Positions 1-4,870 of a DNA stretch of 5,747 nucleotides are shown here, one piece after another. The stretch is from positions 1-5,747 of the forward strand of contig JAITVE010000039.1 in assembly GCA_031285975.1 (NCBI GenBank), in the 5' to 3' direction. Under the pieces are notes generated by a model. It ran no database searches and was not told the DNA's origin. It saw only the letters and a program-made list of their open reading frames with translations. The translations under genes were made by a program, and so were the position numbers. How positions within the stretch are numbered: position 1 is the stretch's first letter; the number at the start of each line of letters is the position of its first letter. Origin of the DNA: Candidatus Adiutrix sp. (lineage in GTDB: Bacteria > Desulfobacterota > Desulfarculia > Adiutricales > Adiutricaceae).

Positions 1-319
1 TGGACACCGGCATGGAATAAATTTCGTGCTCGTCGGTGACGATGGTGCCGCCGGGTTTGAGGTAGGGAAGAGCCCGCAGGGCCTCGACTTTTTCGAAGGA
101 GACGATGATGTCCGCTTCGCCGAGGCTGATGTTGGGAGCCCAGACCTTTTCGCCGTAACGCACCTGGGTGGTGACCGTGCCGCCGCGCTGGCTCATGCCG
201 TGAATTTCGCTCATCTTCACGTCATAGCCTTCGCTGATGAGACCGGCCACCAGGATTTTGGAGGTCAGGATCGCGCCCTGGCCGCCGACGCCGACTAAAA
301 GAATATTTTTGGTAGTCAT
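1..319 (-). CDS. iorB: Indolepyruvate:ferredoxin oxidoreductase beta subunit (partial, C-terminus beyond window)
   Basis: The reading frame starts with ATG at 319 and runs off the left edge after 106 residues, about half of a usual beta subunit of roughly 190-200 aa. Residues 9-16 (VGVGGQGA) form the glycine-rich motif near the start of the POR gamma-type domain. Residues 37-47 (SEIHGMSQRGG) are the signature seen in IorB and related 2-oxoacid oxidoreductase gamma/beta subunits. With IorA it makes the cytoplasmic enzyme that oxidises indolepyruvate and other aryl-pyruvates with CoA to aryl-acetyl-CoA, CO2 and reduced ferredoxin. The start lies 13 nt after the iorA stop. Its Shine-Dalgarno sequence AGGGGGA (333-327 on the minus strand) overlaps the iorA stop codon and sits 7 nt before the ATG, so the two genes are almost certainly cotranscribed and probably translationally coupled. 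No frameshift is visible. I am sure of the family; the rest of the gene cannot be judged. Confidence 0.95.
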   Translation of the reverse strand, partial: MTTKNILLVGVGGQGAILTSKILVAGLISEGYDVKMSEIHGMSQRGGTVTTQVRYGEKVWAPNISLGEADIIVSFEKVEALRALPYLKPGGTIVTDEHEIYSMPVS

Positions 320-332
320 AGTTCCGTCCCCC

Positions 333-2111
333 TTACACTCTTGAAATCGCGTCGAACTTGCAGACCTGGAGGCAAAACTCGCAGCCCACGCAGGCGGACG
401 GGTCGATATTGGAATGGCCTTCTTTGGCGGTGCCCTCAAAGGAGATGGCCGGGCAGCCGACTTTCAGGCACTGCTTGCAGCGCTTGCAGGCGGCCGGGTC
501 AACCTTGCAGAGCTTGCCTTCCAGGCTCTTGCGCACTTCTTTGATGAGAACGCAGGGGCGCTTGGTGACAATGATGGACAGGCCCTCGGTCGCCATGGCG
601 GCTTCCACGGCTTTGGTCACGTCGTCCAGCTTCAGGGGGTCAACCACGGTCACGCGGTCTTTGGGCACGCCCATGCCCTCGATAATTTTGAGGATATCAA
701 GGGAGGTGGCCGGTTCGCCCCGCAGGGTGTTCTTGGTGCCGGGGTTTTCCTGGTGGCCGGTCATGGCCGTGATGCTGTTGTCCAGGACGCACAGGCAGAC
801 GTTGGCGTTCACGTGCACCGCGTCGGCCAGGCCCGTCATGCCGGAGTGGAAGAAGGTGGAGTCGCCCACCATGCCGAAGACTTTGCGGCTGTCGCCGGCT
901 TTCTTCAGGGCCTCAGCCATGCCGATGGCCGTGGAGAAGCCGCCGCCCATGCAGACCACGGTGTCCAGCCCGTCCAGCGGAGCCTGGATGCCCAGGGTGT
1001 AGCAGCCGATGTCGCCGCAGGCCACTATCTCTTTTTTCTTCTTGCCCAGGGTGTGGAAGAAGCCGCGGTGGGGGCAGCCCGCGCAGAGAACCGGCGGACG
1101 CGGGGGAGCCTGGAGCTTGGAGCCGTAGAGCTGGTCGCCGTTGTCGGGCAGGAAGGCCTGGCGCACCATGCGGGAATCCAGTTCGCCCAGAACGGAGATG
1201 CGCTCTTTGCCAATGCAGTCAAAGCCCAGGGCGCGCACGGCGGTTTCCAAATAGGGTTCGCCTTCCTCAATAACATAAATTTTATCGACGCTGCGGGCAA
1301 AAGTGGAAATAAGGCCGTGCGGCAGGGGGTGGGTGAGGCCGAGTTTCAGGTACGAAACCGTGTCGCCAAAAACTTCGCGGGCGTAGAGATAGGAAACGCC
1401 GGAAGTAATCACGCCCACGTTTTTGCTCTGGCCCCACTCAATGCGGTTGACGGCGCAGTTGTTGGAAAAATCTTCCATGGCCTTGAGGTTGGCTTCCACC
1501 ACCACGTGGCGCAGGCGGGCATGGGCGGGCAGCATGGCGGTTTTGCGGATGTTGCGCTCATAGGGCTTCACCGGCGCTTCCGCCGGGCGTTCGCCCAGGG
1601 CCACCAGGCCCTTGGAGTGGCAGACGCGGGTGGTCATGCGCAAAAGCGCCGGGCTGTCGAAGCGTTCGCTCAGTTCGAAGGCCAGCTTGGTGAAGTCCAG
1701 GCATTCCTGGCTGTCGGAAGGCTCAAGCATGAGAATCTTGGCCCAGGGGGCGACGAGGCGGTTGTCCTGCTCGTTCTGGGAGCTGTGGCAGCCGGGGTCG
1801 TCGGCGGTGACCACCACCAGGCCGCCGTTGACGCCAATGTAGCCCATGGTCAGAAGCGGGTCGGCGGCCACGTTCAGGCCCACGTGCTTCATAGCCGCCA
1901 GGGCCCGCACACCGCCGATGGAGGCGCCGCTGGCAATTTCCAGGGCCACTTTTTCATTGGAAGCCCAACGGGAATCGATTTCCGCGTACTGGGGCATATT
2001 TTCCAGAATTTCGGTACTGGGCGTGCCCGGATAGGCGGCGGCCACCAGGCAGCCGCCCTCGTAGGCGCCCCGGGCGACGGCTTCGTCGCCGCTCAGAATC
2101 ACTTTGTTCAT
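333..2111 (-). CDS. iorA: Indolepyruvate:ferredoxin oxidoreductase alpha subunit, thiamine-diphosphate and iron-sulfur protein
   Basis: A complete 592-aa protein, a normal length for IorA. In order it shows: an N-terminal pyruvate-oxidoreductase-type pyrimidine-binding domain (residues about 1-180, with YPGTPSTEI at 27-35 and SNEKVALE at 51-58); a middle domain; CAGCPHRGFFHTL at 343-355; a C-terminal ThDP-pyrophosphate domain with GDSTFFHSG at 416-424 and VLDNSITAMTGHQ at 442-454; and two iron-sulfur motifs at the C-terminus. The first is Cys542, 545, 548 and 553 followed by Pro (CxxCxxCxxxxCP). The second is Cys574, 577, 580 and 584 (CxxCxxCxxxC). The family oxidatively decarboxylates aryl-pyruvates from transaminated Trp, Phe and Tyr, passing electrons to ferredoxin. 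The start at 2111 is chosen because GGGAGG (2121-2116) lies 4 nt upstream and MNKVILSG is a typical IorA N-terminus. The frame stays open back to an ATG at 2336, but those extra 75 codons are low-complexity leader sequence. It is followed directly by iorB and preceded by a tetR gene. Confidence 0.97.
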   Translation of the reverse strand: MNKVILSGDEAVARGAYEGGCLVAAAYPGTPSTEILENMPQYAEIDSRWASNEKVALEIASGASIGGVRALAAMKHVGLNVAADPLLTMGYIGVNGGLVVVTADDPGCHSSQNEQDNRLVAPWAKILMLEPSDSQECLDFTKLAFELSERFDSPALLRMTTRVCHSKGLVALGERPAEAPVKPYERNIRKTAMLPAHARLRHVVVEANLKAMEDFSNNCAVNRIEWGQSKNVGVITSGVSYLYAREVFGDTVSYLKLGLTHPLPHGLISTFARSVDKIYVIEEGEPYLETAVRALGFDCIGKERISVLGELDSRMVRQAFLPDNGDQLYGSKLQAPPRPPVLCAGCPHRGFFHTLGKKKKEIVACGDIGCYTLGIQAPLDGLDTVVCMGGGFSTAIGMAEALKKAGDSRKVFGMVGDSTFFHSGMTGLADAVHVNANVCLCVLDNSITAMTGHQENPGTKNTLRGEPATSLDILKIIEGMGVPKDRVTVVDPLKLDDVTKAVEAAMATEGLSIIVTKRPCVLIKEVRKSLEGKLCKVDPAACKRCKQCLKVGCPAISFEGTAKEGHSNIDPSACVGCEFCLQVCKFDAISRV

Positions 2112-2342
2112 AAAACCTCCCAACCCCGAAGGGCATTCTCCGCCTCGGACGCTCGGCGGCCGTGCGGTTGGCGGGGTTCCCGCCGCAAAAAGGTTCGCTG
2201 TTTCCCATCGGCGAAGGGCCTGAACGCTCCGCTTCCGGTCGGGCCGCCCTTGCGGCGGCATGTTCTTCATGTAAGGCAAGGAACCAGGAGGTTCCCGAAC
2301 CGAAGCGCAACCGCCTGACCTGGCGCGCCCCGACATTTTATA
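2112..2342 (-). promoter_or_regulatory. Long structured leader of iorAB with competing inverted repeats
   Basis: This 231-bp gap between the tetR stop and the iorA start is full of short inverted repeats (arm positions given in minus-strand order). GGAACC (2295-2290), loop TCCT and GGTTCC (2285-2280) form a perfect 6-bp hairpin. GCCGCC (2259-2254) pairs with GGCGGC (2248-2243). GGCGGG (2184-2179) pairs with CCCGCC (2175-2170) around an AAC loop. A small CCC-TTCG-GGG hairpin (2133-2124) stands just before the iorA ribosome site. GGTTC (2301-2297) and GAACC (2196-2192), plus GGAACC inside the third hairpin (2180-2175), could pair with the GGAACC/GGTTCC arms instead, so several pairings exclude one another. 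This suggests RNA-level control of iorAB, but GC-rich DNA also makes hairpins by chance. I found no known riboswitch or T-box consensus and no clear leader peptide. Confidence 0.4.
2187..2215 (-). terminator. Weak terminator-like hairpin with T5 run inside the iorA leader
   Basis: Reading the minus strand, TTCGC (2215-2211) and GCGAA (2198-2194) form a 5-bp stem with a 12-nt loop. Two C bases and then TTTTT (2191-2187) follow. This is the only place in the leader where a stem is followed by a T-run, about 75 nt before the iorA start, so it could act as a weak intrinsic terminator or pause site. The stem is short and AT/GC mixed, so on its own it would be inefficient. Its GAACC portion overlaps one of the segments that could pair elsewhere in the leader. 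Confidence 0.25.
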
Positions 2343-2375
2343 CTATGCCGTGGCAGCTTGTGTGGCGCGGCATAG
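2337..2375 (-). promoter_or_regulatory. Inverted repeat abutting a TATAAA box at the tetR-iorA junction
   Basis: An exact 8-bp inverted repeat, CTATGCCG (2343-2350) and CGGCATAG (2368-2375), is separated by 17 bp and begins at the tetR stop codon. On the minus strand it is followed at once by TATAAAAT (2342-2335), which could be a -10 element for iorA. There is no matching -35: at 17-bp spacing the sequence is CCACAC. One reading is an activator-dependent promoter with the repeat as operator. The other is a hairpin marking the end of the tetR transcript, though no T-run follows it. I cannot choose between them. Confidence 0.3.
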
Positions 2376-3011
2376 CGCAAGACCGCCCGCGTCTGAACTC
2401 AGGGCGGGCGGCTGCAAAAGACCGTTGAAAATAATAGCTTTCACCGTGGCGTAATATTCGGCGTCGGAAAATCGCACCTCCGGGTGCAAAAAGCCGCAGG
2501 TGGAGCGCGCGATGATCTGACTGTTAAAAACCATGCTGAGAATGCGCGAGGCGTAAATGGGATTAATGTCCGCGCCAAAGAGCCCCTGGCGCTGCCCGGC
2601 CCGGATGAGTTCGGCCAGGTGGCCGCCCTGGTATTTGGCCTCGTGCTCGGAAAGTGCCTCCACATATTCGGGGCTGGGGTGGCAGCTTTCCCGGGAACTG
2701 ATGACCGACAAATGGGGGCACTGGGCGTGGATGTCGCCCAGGCGGTCGCACAGGGCCGTCAGTTCCTCGAAAGGATTGGGATTGTTGGAGATGATGGTGT
2801 CCAGGGCGTTTTCGTAGGCTTCGAACTGTGCTTTGAGAATGCTCATATACAGCCCCTTTTTGCCTTTGAAGTAATAGGAGATGGTCGAGCAGTTCACGTC
2901 CAGCCGGGAGCAGATGTCCCGCACCGAAACCCCATTGTAGCCGTGCTGGGCGAAAAGAGCGGTGGCCACTTCCATAATCTCTCGGGCGCGTTCTTTATTT
3001 TCAGTCGGCAT
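2343..3011 (-). CDS. TetR/AcrR-family transcriptional regulator
   Basis: A 222-aa protein of normal TetR length. The N-terminal DNA-binding domain is clear: helix 1 around residues 8-22 (AREIMEVATALFAQHGY), then the helix-turn-helix at about 28-47 (VSVRDICSRLDVNCSTISYYF), followed by the typical GKKGLYMSIL at 50-59. Residues from about 65 on form the ligand-binding and dimerisation part, which I cannot assign to a named subfamily; the ligand is unknown. The start at 3011 leaves the usual short tail before helix 1. Its ribosome site is poor (CAGAG about 5 nt upstream). A sigma70-like promoter lies about 65 bp upstream, and a palindrome overlapping that promoter suggests autoregulation. The gene points the same way as iorAB and lies 231 bp before it, so control of iorAB is likely but not proven. 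The last 22 residues (after LLQP) are low-complexity and are coded by two GC-rich inverted repeats. Confidence 0.93.
   Translation of the reverse strand: MPTENKERAREIMEVATALFAQHGYNGVSVRDICSRLDVNCSTISYYFKGKKGLYMSILKAQFEAYENALDTIISNNPNPFEELTALCDRLGDIHAQCPHLSVISSRESCHPSPEYVEALSEHEAKYQGGHLAELIRAGQRQGLFGADINPIYASRILSMVFNSQIIARSTCGFLHPEVRFSDAEYYATVKAIIFNGLLQPPALSSDAGGLALCRATQAATA
2377..2424. repeat. GC-rich hairpin flanked by short direct repeats inside the 3' end of tetR
   Basis: CCGCCCGC (2383-2390) and GCGGGCGG (2404-2411) are exact inverted arms, with a further CTG/CAG pairing (2393-2395 and 2400-2402) inside the loop. The hairpin is flanked by the near-identical direct repeats GCAAGACCG (2377-2385) and GCAAAAGACCG (2414-2424). 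It codes for part of the odd C-terminal tail of the TetR protein. It could be a small insertion with duplicated ends, slippage, or a terminator-like structure without a T-run. Confidence 0.4.
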
Positions 3012-3028
3012 ACGAACTCTGGCAAAGA

Positions 3029-3065
3029 GGGCCAGGGGCCCATCGGCTGTGAGAAAAAGTTCTCA
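3029..3065 (-). promoter_or_regulatory. Two small hairpins in the tetR 5' untranslated region
   Basis: TGAGAA (3050-3055), loop AAAG and TTCTCA (3060-3065) form a perfect 6-bp stem close to the predicted tetR transcript start. GGGCC (3029-3033) and GGCCC (3037-3041) form a second, 5-bp stem 18 nt before the start codon. They may influence mRNA stability or ribosome access. The sequence shows only the repeats; the role is a guess. Confidence 0.25.
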
Positions 3066-3074
3066 TCAAAAGAA

Positions 3075-3103
3075 GATATATTGACGGACTGTTAACAAAT
3101 CAA
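3075..3103 (-). promoter_or_regulatory. Predicted sigma70-type promoter of tetR
   Basis: On the minus strand TTGATT (3103-3098) and TATATC (3080-3075) are separated by exactly 17 bp, each matching the -35 and -10 consensus at four of six positions. The transcript would start near 3068, leaving an untranslated leader of about 57 nt before the ATG at 3011. The -35 box overlaps the palindrome at 3098-3113. Confidence 0.5.
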
Positions 3104-3113
3104 ACGTTTGTTT
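3098..3113. promoter_or_regulatory. Palindromic operator candidate for the TetR regulator
   Basis: The core CAAACGTTTG (3101-3110) is a perfect 10-bp palindrome. On the minus strand it extends to AAACAAACGTTTGATT, a 16-bp dyad with one mismatched pair. It lies over the -35 region of the tetR promoter, the usual place for a TetR-family autorepression site. The inner AAACGTTT recurs at 3221-3228, and AACGTT again at 3260-3265, so more than one site may exist. Binding is inferred from position and symmetry only. Confidence 0.45.
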
Positions 3114-3186
3114 GAATCGCGTGGTAAAGAAAAAGGCTCCTCAATAAAGTGGCTTATCAAAAATTACAGAACAAATGCCCATAACC

Positions 3187-3214
3187 TGTGGATAAATTTG
3201 ATACTTTATGCAGA
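3187..3214. promoter_or_regulatory. DnaA-box-like inverted pair in the AT-rich island
   Basis: TGTGGATAA (3187-3195) is the exact reverse complement of the consensus DnaA box TTATCCACA. Eight to ten bases further on, TTATGCAGA (3206-3214) matches the other strand form TTATGCACA with one mismatch. Together they form a dyad, TGTGGATAAA and TTTATGCAGA, with 10-bp arms matching at eight positions around an 8-bp spacer. It may be a DnaA site, or an operator for another protein that merely resembles one. Two boxes do not make an origin. Confidence 0.3.
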
Positions 3215-3221
3215 GCCGCGA

Positions 3222-3285
3222 AACGTTTGGAACATCAAGCTGAACGAGACACCGAACCGAACGTTGAAACATCAACCTGAAGCGA
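3222..3285. repeat. Imperfect direct repeat of about 25 bp
   Basis: The unit beginning AACGTT and containing AACATCAA and CTGAA occurs at 3222-3247 and again at 3260-3285. The two copies differ at about three or four positions, including one single-base gap, and start 38 bp apart. No third copy is visible. Each begins with an AACGTT that resembles the centre of the TetR operator candidate at 3098-3113. It could be a pair of protein-binding sites or the trace of a local duplication. Confidence 0.5.
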
Positions 3286-3343
3286 TTCATTACCATAACA
3301 CGTACACAGTCTCTCATAGCCGAAGCCTGTTGTCAAGAAGAAT

Positions 3344-3375
3344 TTCACATCAATTAAATTTTTTTGCGGTATAAT
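3344..3375 (+). promoter_or_regulatory. Isolated TATAAT box, possible promoter without a recognised gene
   Basis: A perfect TATAAT (3370-3375) follows AAATTTTTTTGCG (3356-3368). The nearest -35-like sequence, TTCACA (3344-3349), is 20 bp upstream, which is too far for a good promoter. If active it would transcribe rightwards into the gene-free stretch and the repeat element. The same AAAT(n)GCG block stands upstream of the tryptophanase gene at 4766-4779. Confidence 0.2.
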
Positions 3376-3546
3376 AAAAATTATTACTAAACCATCGCAA
3401 CGAAAGCGCCCCGCTGCCCGTGCCCCATCCGCCTCATTTCGCCCCCACATTCAGGGCTTCCGCCGCCCGGAAACGGCTGGGAACCCATATAGAACAAGTC
3501 TCTTTGCTTACTACCCGGCTATGCAATCCGCCCCCGGCCATCCCCG

Positions 3547-3774
3547 CCGTCATCTTGCGAAAGCCGGAATCCACTGCCAGCGCCCTGCGGATGCGCGTAA
3601 AACATCACGTTTCTCTTTCTCGTTTTCTCACTTTGAAGGCGCGGCGCACAGCAATCTTCGCAGATTCCATGGCGGTGACACGGCTAATATAATAAGAAAA
3701 CTAGGATAATAATTATTGGGTGCCGGCAAGTTGCGGCTCTGGAAATGGATTCCGGCTTTCGCCGGAATGACGGG
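3547..3774. repeat. MITE/REP-like element with inverted terminal arms
   Basis: Two copies of a repeat sharing CGTCAT and GCGAAAGCCGGAATCCA lie in opposite orientation at 3547-3584 and 3735-3774. Beyond the core the arms still match (about 11 of 14 bases up to GCC), giving inverted arms of about 37 bp around some 150 bp. The right copy is a perfect hairpin: ATTCCGGC (3749-3756), TTTC, GCCGGAAT (3761-3768), with a GAAA tetraloop on the minus strand. In the left copy the outer stem arm has decayed. Hairpins of the form GTCATTCCnGCGAAAGCnGGAATCC are a common dispersed repeat in proteobacteria and often give false peptides such as PAKAGIQ; the left copy reads AKAGIH. The interior has an AT-rich patch with the palindrome AATAATTATT (3708-3717) and no gene. 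No target-site duplication is evident. Confidence 0.6.
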
Positions 3775-3785
3775 TGGGGGGGCTG

Positions 3786-3858
3786 GTGAAAACTACAGGG
3801 GAAAATAGCCCTCGCCGCTTGCGGGGGGATGCCAGGCAGGGCTTCCCGGACTGCCTGG
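3786..3858 (-). terminator. Possible terminator downstream of the YheO-like gene
   Basis: On the minus strand, starting 15 nt after the stop codon, CCAGGCAG (3858-3851) and CTGCCTGG (3839-3832) form an exact 8-bp stem with an 11-nt loop. A second GC-rich, partly self-complementary stretch follows (about 3829-3808), then CTATTTTCC. Neither stem has a long T-run directly after it, so termination here would be weak or assisted by Rho. Confidence 0.35.
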
Positions 3859-3872
3859 GCTATCGCGGCCCC

Positions 3873-4568
3873 TCAATCCCCGTTGCTGCGGCTTAAATAG
3901 CGGTAAATAGTGGCCTGGGAGCAGTCCAACTGGTGGGCCACCTGCTTGACGGCCCCTTTCAGGCGGAAAACGCCCTTATTTTTTAGCGTTTCCACAATCT
4001 CCATCTTTTCCCGCTGGGTCAGGCGGGAGGCGCCGCCGCTTTCCTTCATGATCTGGCTGACCACATCCTCGGCCAGTTCCGGCATGGTCTCTGCTGGCGC
4101 GGAATCCGCCTCGCCGAGGCTGGGGACGGTTTCCATGGCGGCCCGGGCGGCGTTATAGACGAAGTTCGCGTCCACAAAAGCGTCCGGGTGGCAGAGTTTC
4201 AGCACCTGGTTTGAAAGGGTTTGGTAGCGCTGGTCGTCAAAGTTGATGCAGAGCATACCGATGAGCTTGCCGGCGTCGTTTTTGATATACAGGCTGGAGG
4301 TGCGCAAAAATTTCTTGCCCACGGCCACGCCGCTGTAATTGATTTTGTAGTCCTGCGTTTCGTAGCTGCGGTCGGAAACCATCTGGGTCAGGGCAGAGGC
4401 GGCGCTGTGGCTGCTGTTCAGCCCGCGCCCGCTGACGTGGCCGTTGGCGATGGCCACGATGGTGTTTTCGGCCTCCAGGTCGTGCAGCACCACTTCGTAG
4501 TCCGGGCCCAGGGTGCGGCCCAGGAACTCAGCCAGTTTCATATATTGCCGAAGCATAGTCGGGGTCAT
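3873..4568 (-). CDS. YheO-type PAS/helix-turn-helix transcriptional regulator
   Basis: A 231-aa protein with the two-part layout of the YheO family. The N-terminal PAS_6 domain (about residues 5-113) shows YEVVLHDLE (24-32), IANGHVSGR (40-48) and LIGMLCINFDD (102-112). A charged linker follows. The C-terminal HTH_22 domain (about 182-226) shows LTQREKMEIVETL, KGVFRLKGAVKQVA and SQATIYRYL. Family members are cytoplasmic DNA-binding proteins whose PAS domain is thought to sense a small molecule; DauR, which controls D-arginine catabolism, is a characterised relative. The start at 4568 is chosen over an in-frame ATG at 4664 because a good promoter lies at 4644-4671 and the extra 32 residues are untypical. 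GAGGA lies 12 nt upstream, a little far. The gene is divergent from the tryptophanase gene across 509 bp, so control of that gene by tryptophan or a related compound is a reasonable inference. Confidence 0.92.
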   Translation of the reverse strand: MTPTMLRQYMKLAEFLGRTLGPDYEVVLHDLEAENTIVAIANGHVSGRGLNSSHSAASALTQMVSDRSYETQDYKINYSGVAVGKKFLRTSSLYIKNDAGKLIGMLCINFDDQRYQTLSNQVLKLCHPDAFVDANFVYNAARAAMETVPSLGEADSAPAETMPELAEDVVSQIMKESGGASRLTQREKMEIVETLKNKGVFRLKGAVKQVAHQLDCSQATIYRYLSRSNGD

Positions 4569-4643
4569 ATGGTTTTCTCGTCCTCGGGCCCCGGTGCGGG
4601 GCTGGGTATTTGGTCGTGAGCCTGAAAAGCCAGGATGCCGGAT

Positions 4644-4671
4644 AGTATAGCAAATTTTTCTCATTTATCAA
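4644..4671 (-). promoter_or_regulatory. Predicted sigma70-type promoter of the YheO-like gene
   Basis: On the minus strand TTGATA (4671-4666) and TATACT (4649-4644) are separated by 16 bp; both match the consensus at five of six positions. Transcription would begin near 4637, giving a leader of about 69 nt to the ATG at 4568. The alternative upstream ATG at 4664 lies inside this promoter and would not be transcribed from it. Confidence 0.6.
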
Positions 4672-4756
4672 TAGGTATCTTTGTAAACAGCAGTTGTCGC
4701 TTTTGGGCCTCTATCTGTGATTAATATTCATTTCAGCGGCTTATCCGTAGGCGTCA

Positions 4757-4803
4757 TTTTTTGCGAAATTTTTTTTGCGTTAAAGTGTGAATTCGCACAT
4801 AAT
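4757..4803 (+). promoter_or_regulatory. Upstream control block: T-rich direct repeat, dyad and possible second promoter
   Basis: TTTTTTGCG occurs twice, at 4757-4765 and 4771-4779, 14 bp apart. TTGCGT (4775-4780) and CATAAT (4798-4803) are 17 bp apart and could be a weak second promoter. The dyad TGTG-N6-CACA (4786-4799) sits between those boxes. Its spacing is two bases shorter than a CRP-type site (TGTG-N8-CACA), so I do not call it CRP or HcpR. It is a candidate operator for the divergent YheO-like regulator. Confidence 0.35.
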
Positions 4804-4835
4804 GAAAAAAATGCCGTTAAATCGAGAAATAATTA

Positions 4836-4864
4836 TTGACAAGCGGGCGGGCTCGGGCTAAACT
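4836..4864 (+). promoter_or_regulatory. Strong predicted sigma70-type promoter of the tryptophanase gene
   Basis: TTGACA (4836-4841), identical to the -35 consensus, is followed after exactly 17 bp by TAAACT (4859-4864), four of six matches to the -10 consensus. The transcript would begin near 4871, about 207 nt before the start codon, leaving an unusually long leader. This is the best promoter in the window. Confidence 0.65.
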
Positions 4865-4870
4865 TACACA

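Larger units (their letters stand above)
3114..3546. other. Gene-free stretch, AT-rich up to about 3400
   Basis: No open frame here has a convincing start, ribosome site or protein character. The frames at 3108-3374 and 3420-3692 (plus) and 3235-3450 (minus) look like random translations. The first 290 bp or so are clearly richer in A and T than the flanking genes and contain the dyad, direct repeat and TATAAT noted separately. From about 3400 the sequence turns GC-rich again and shows only weak local inverted repeats, such as TTCCG/CGGAA around 3459-3473. A small RNA cannot be excluded. Confidence 0.5.

Noticed and set aside
26..298. Plus-strand open frame antisense to iorB
   Set aside because: It is complementary to the clearly recognisable IorB N-terminus and has no protein character of its own.
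414..2318. A very long plus-strand open frame (634 codons) antisense to iorA
   Set aside because: It is the shadow of a GC-rich gene on the other strand: low-complexity Ala/Gly/His-rich translation, no domain, and it ends in the iorA leader. The iorA reading has every expected motif.
2112..2342. T-box or known riboswitch before iorA
   Set aside because: No T-box antiterminator consensus and no recognisable aptamer core could be found by eye.
3187..3285. Replication origin
   Set aside because: Only one perfect and one imperfect DnaA box, no replication gene, ordinary metabolic neighbourhood.
3108..3374. Possible 88-aa protein in the AT-rich island
   Set aside because: TTG start inside the tetR operator region, no ribosome site, no recognisable composition or motif.
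3420..3709. Two overlapping small open frames (62 and 90 codons)
   Set aside because: They read through the dispersed repeat and show its typical false peptides (AKAGIH-like and ILRKPES-like).
4569..4664. Longer N-terminus of the YheO-like regulator from the ATG at 4664
   Set aside because: That ATG falls inside the predicted promoter, and the added residues do not resemble the family.
4786..4799. CRP/FNR/HcpR binding site
   Set aside because: The spacing between TGTG and CACA is 6 bp, not the 8 bp of a CRP-type site, and it lacks the FNR TTGAT arms. Kept only as an unnamed dyad.
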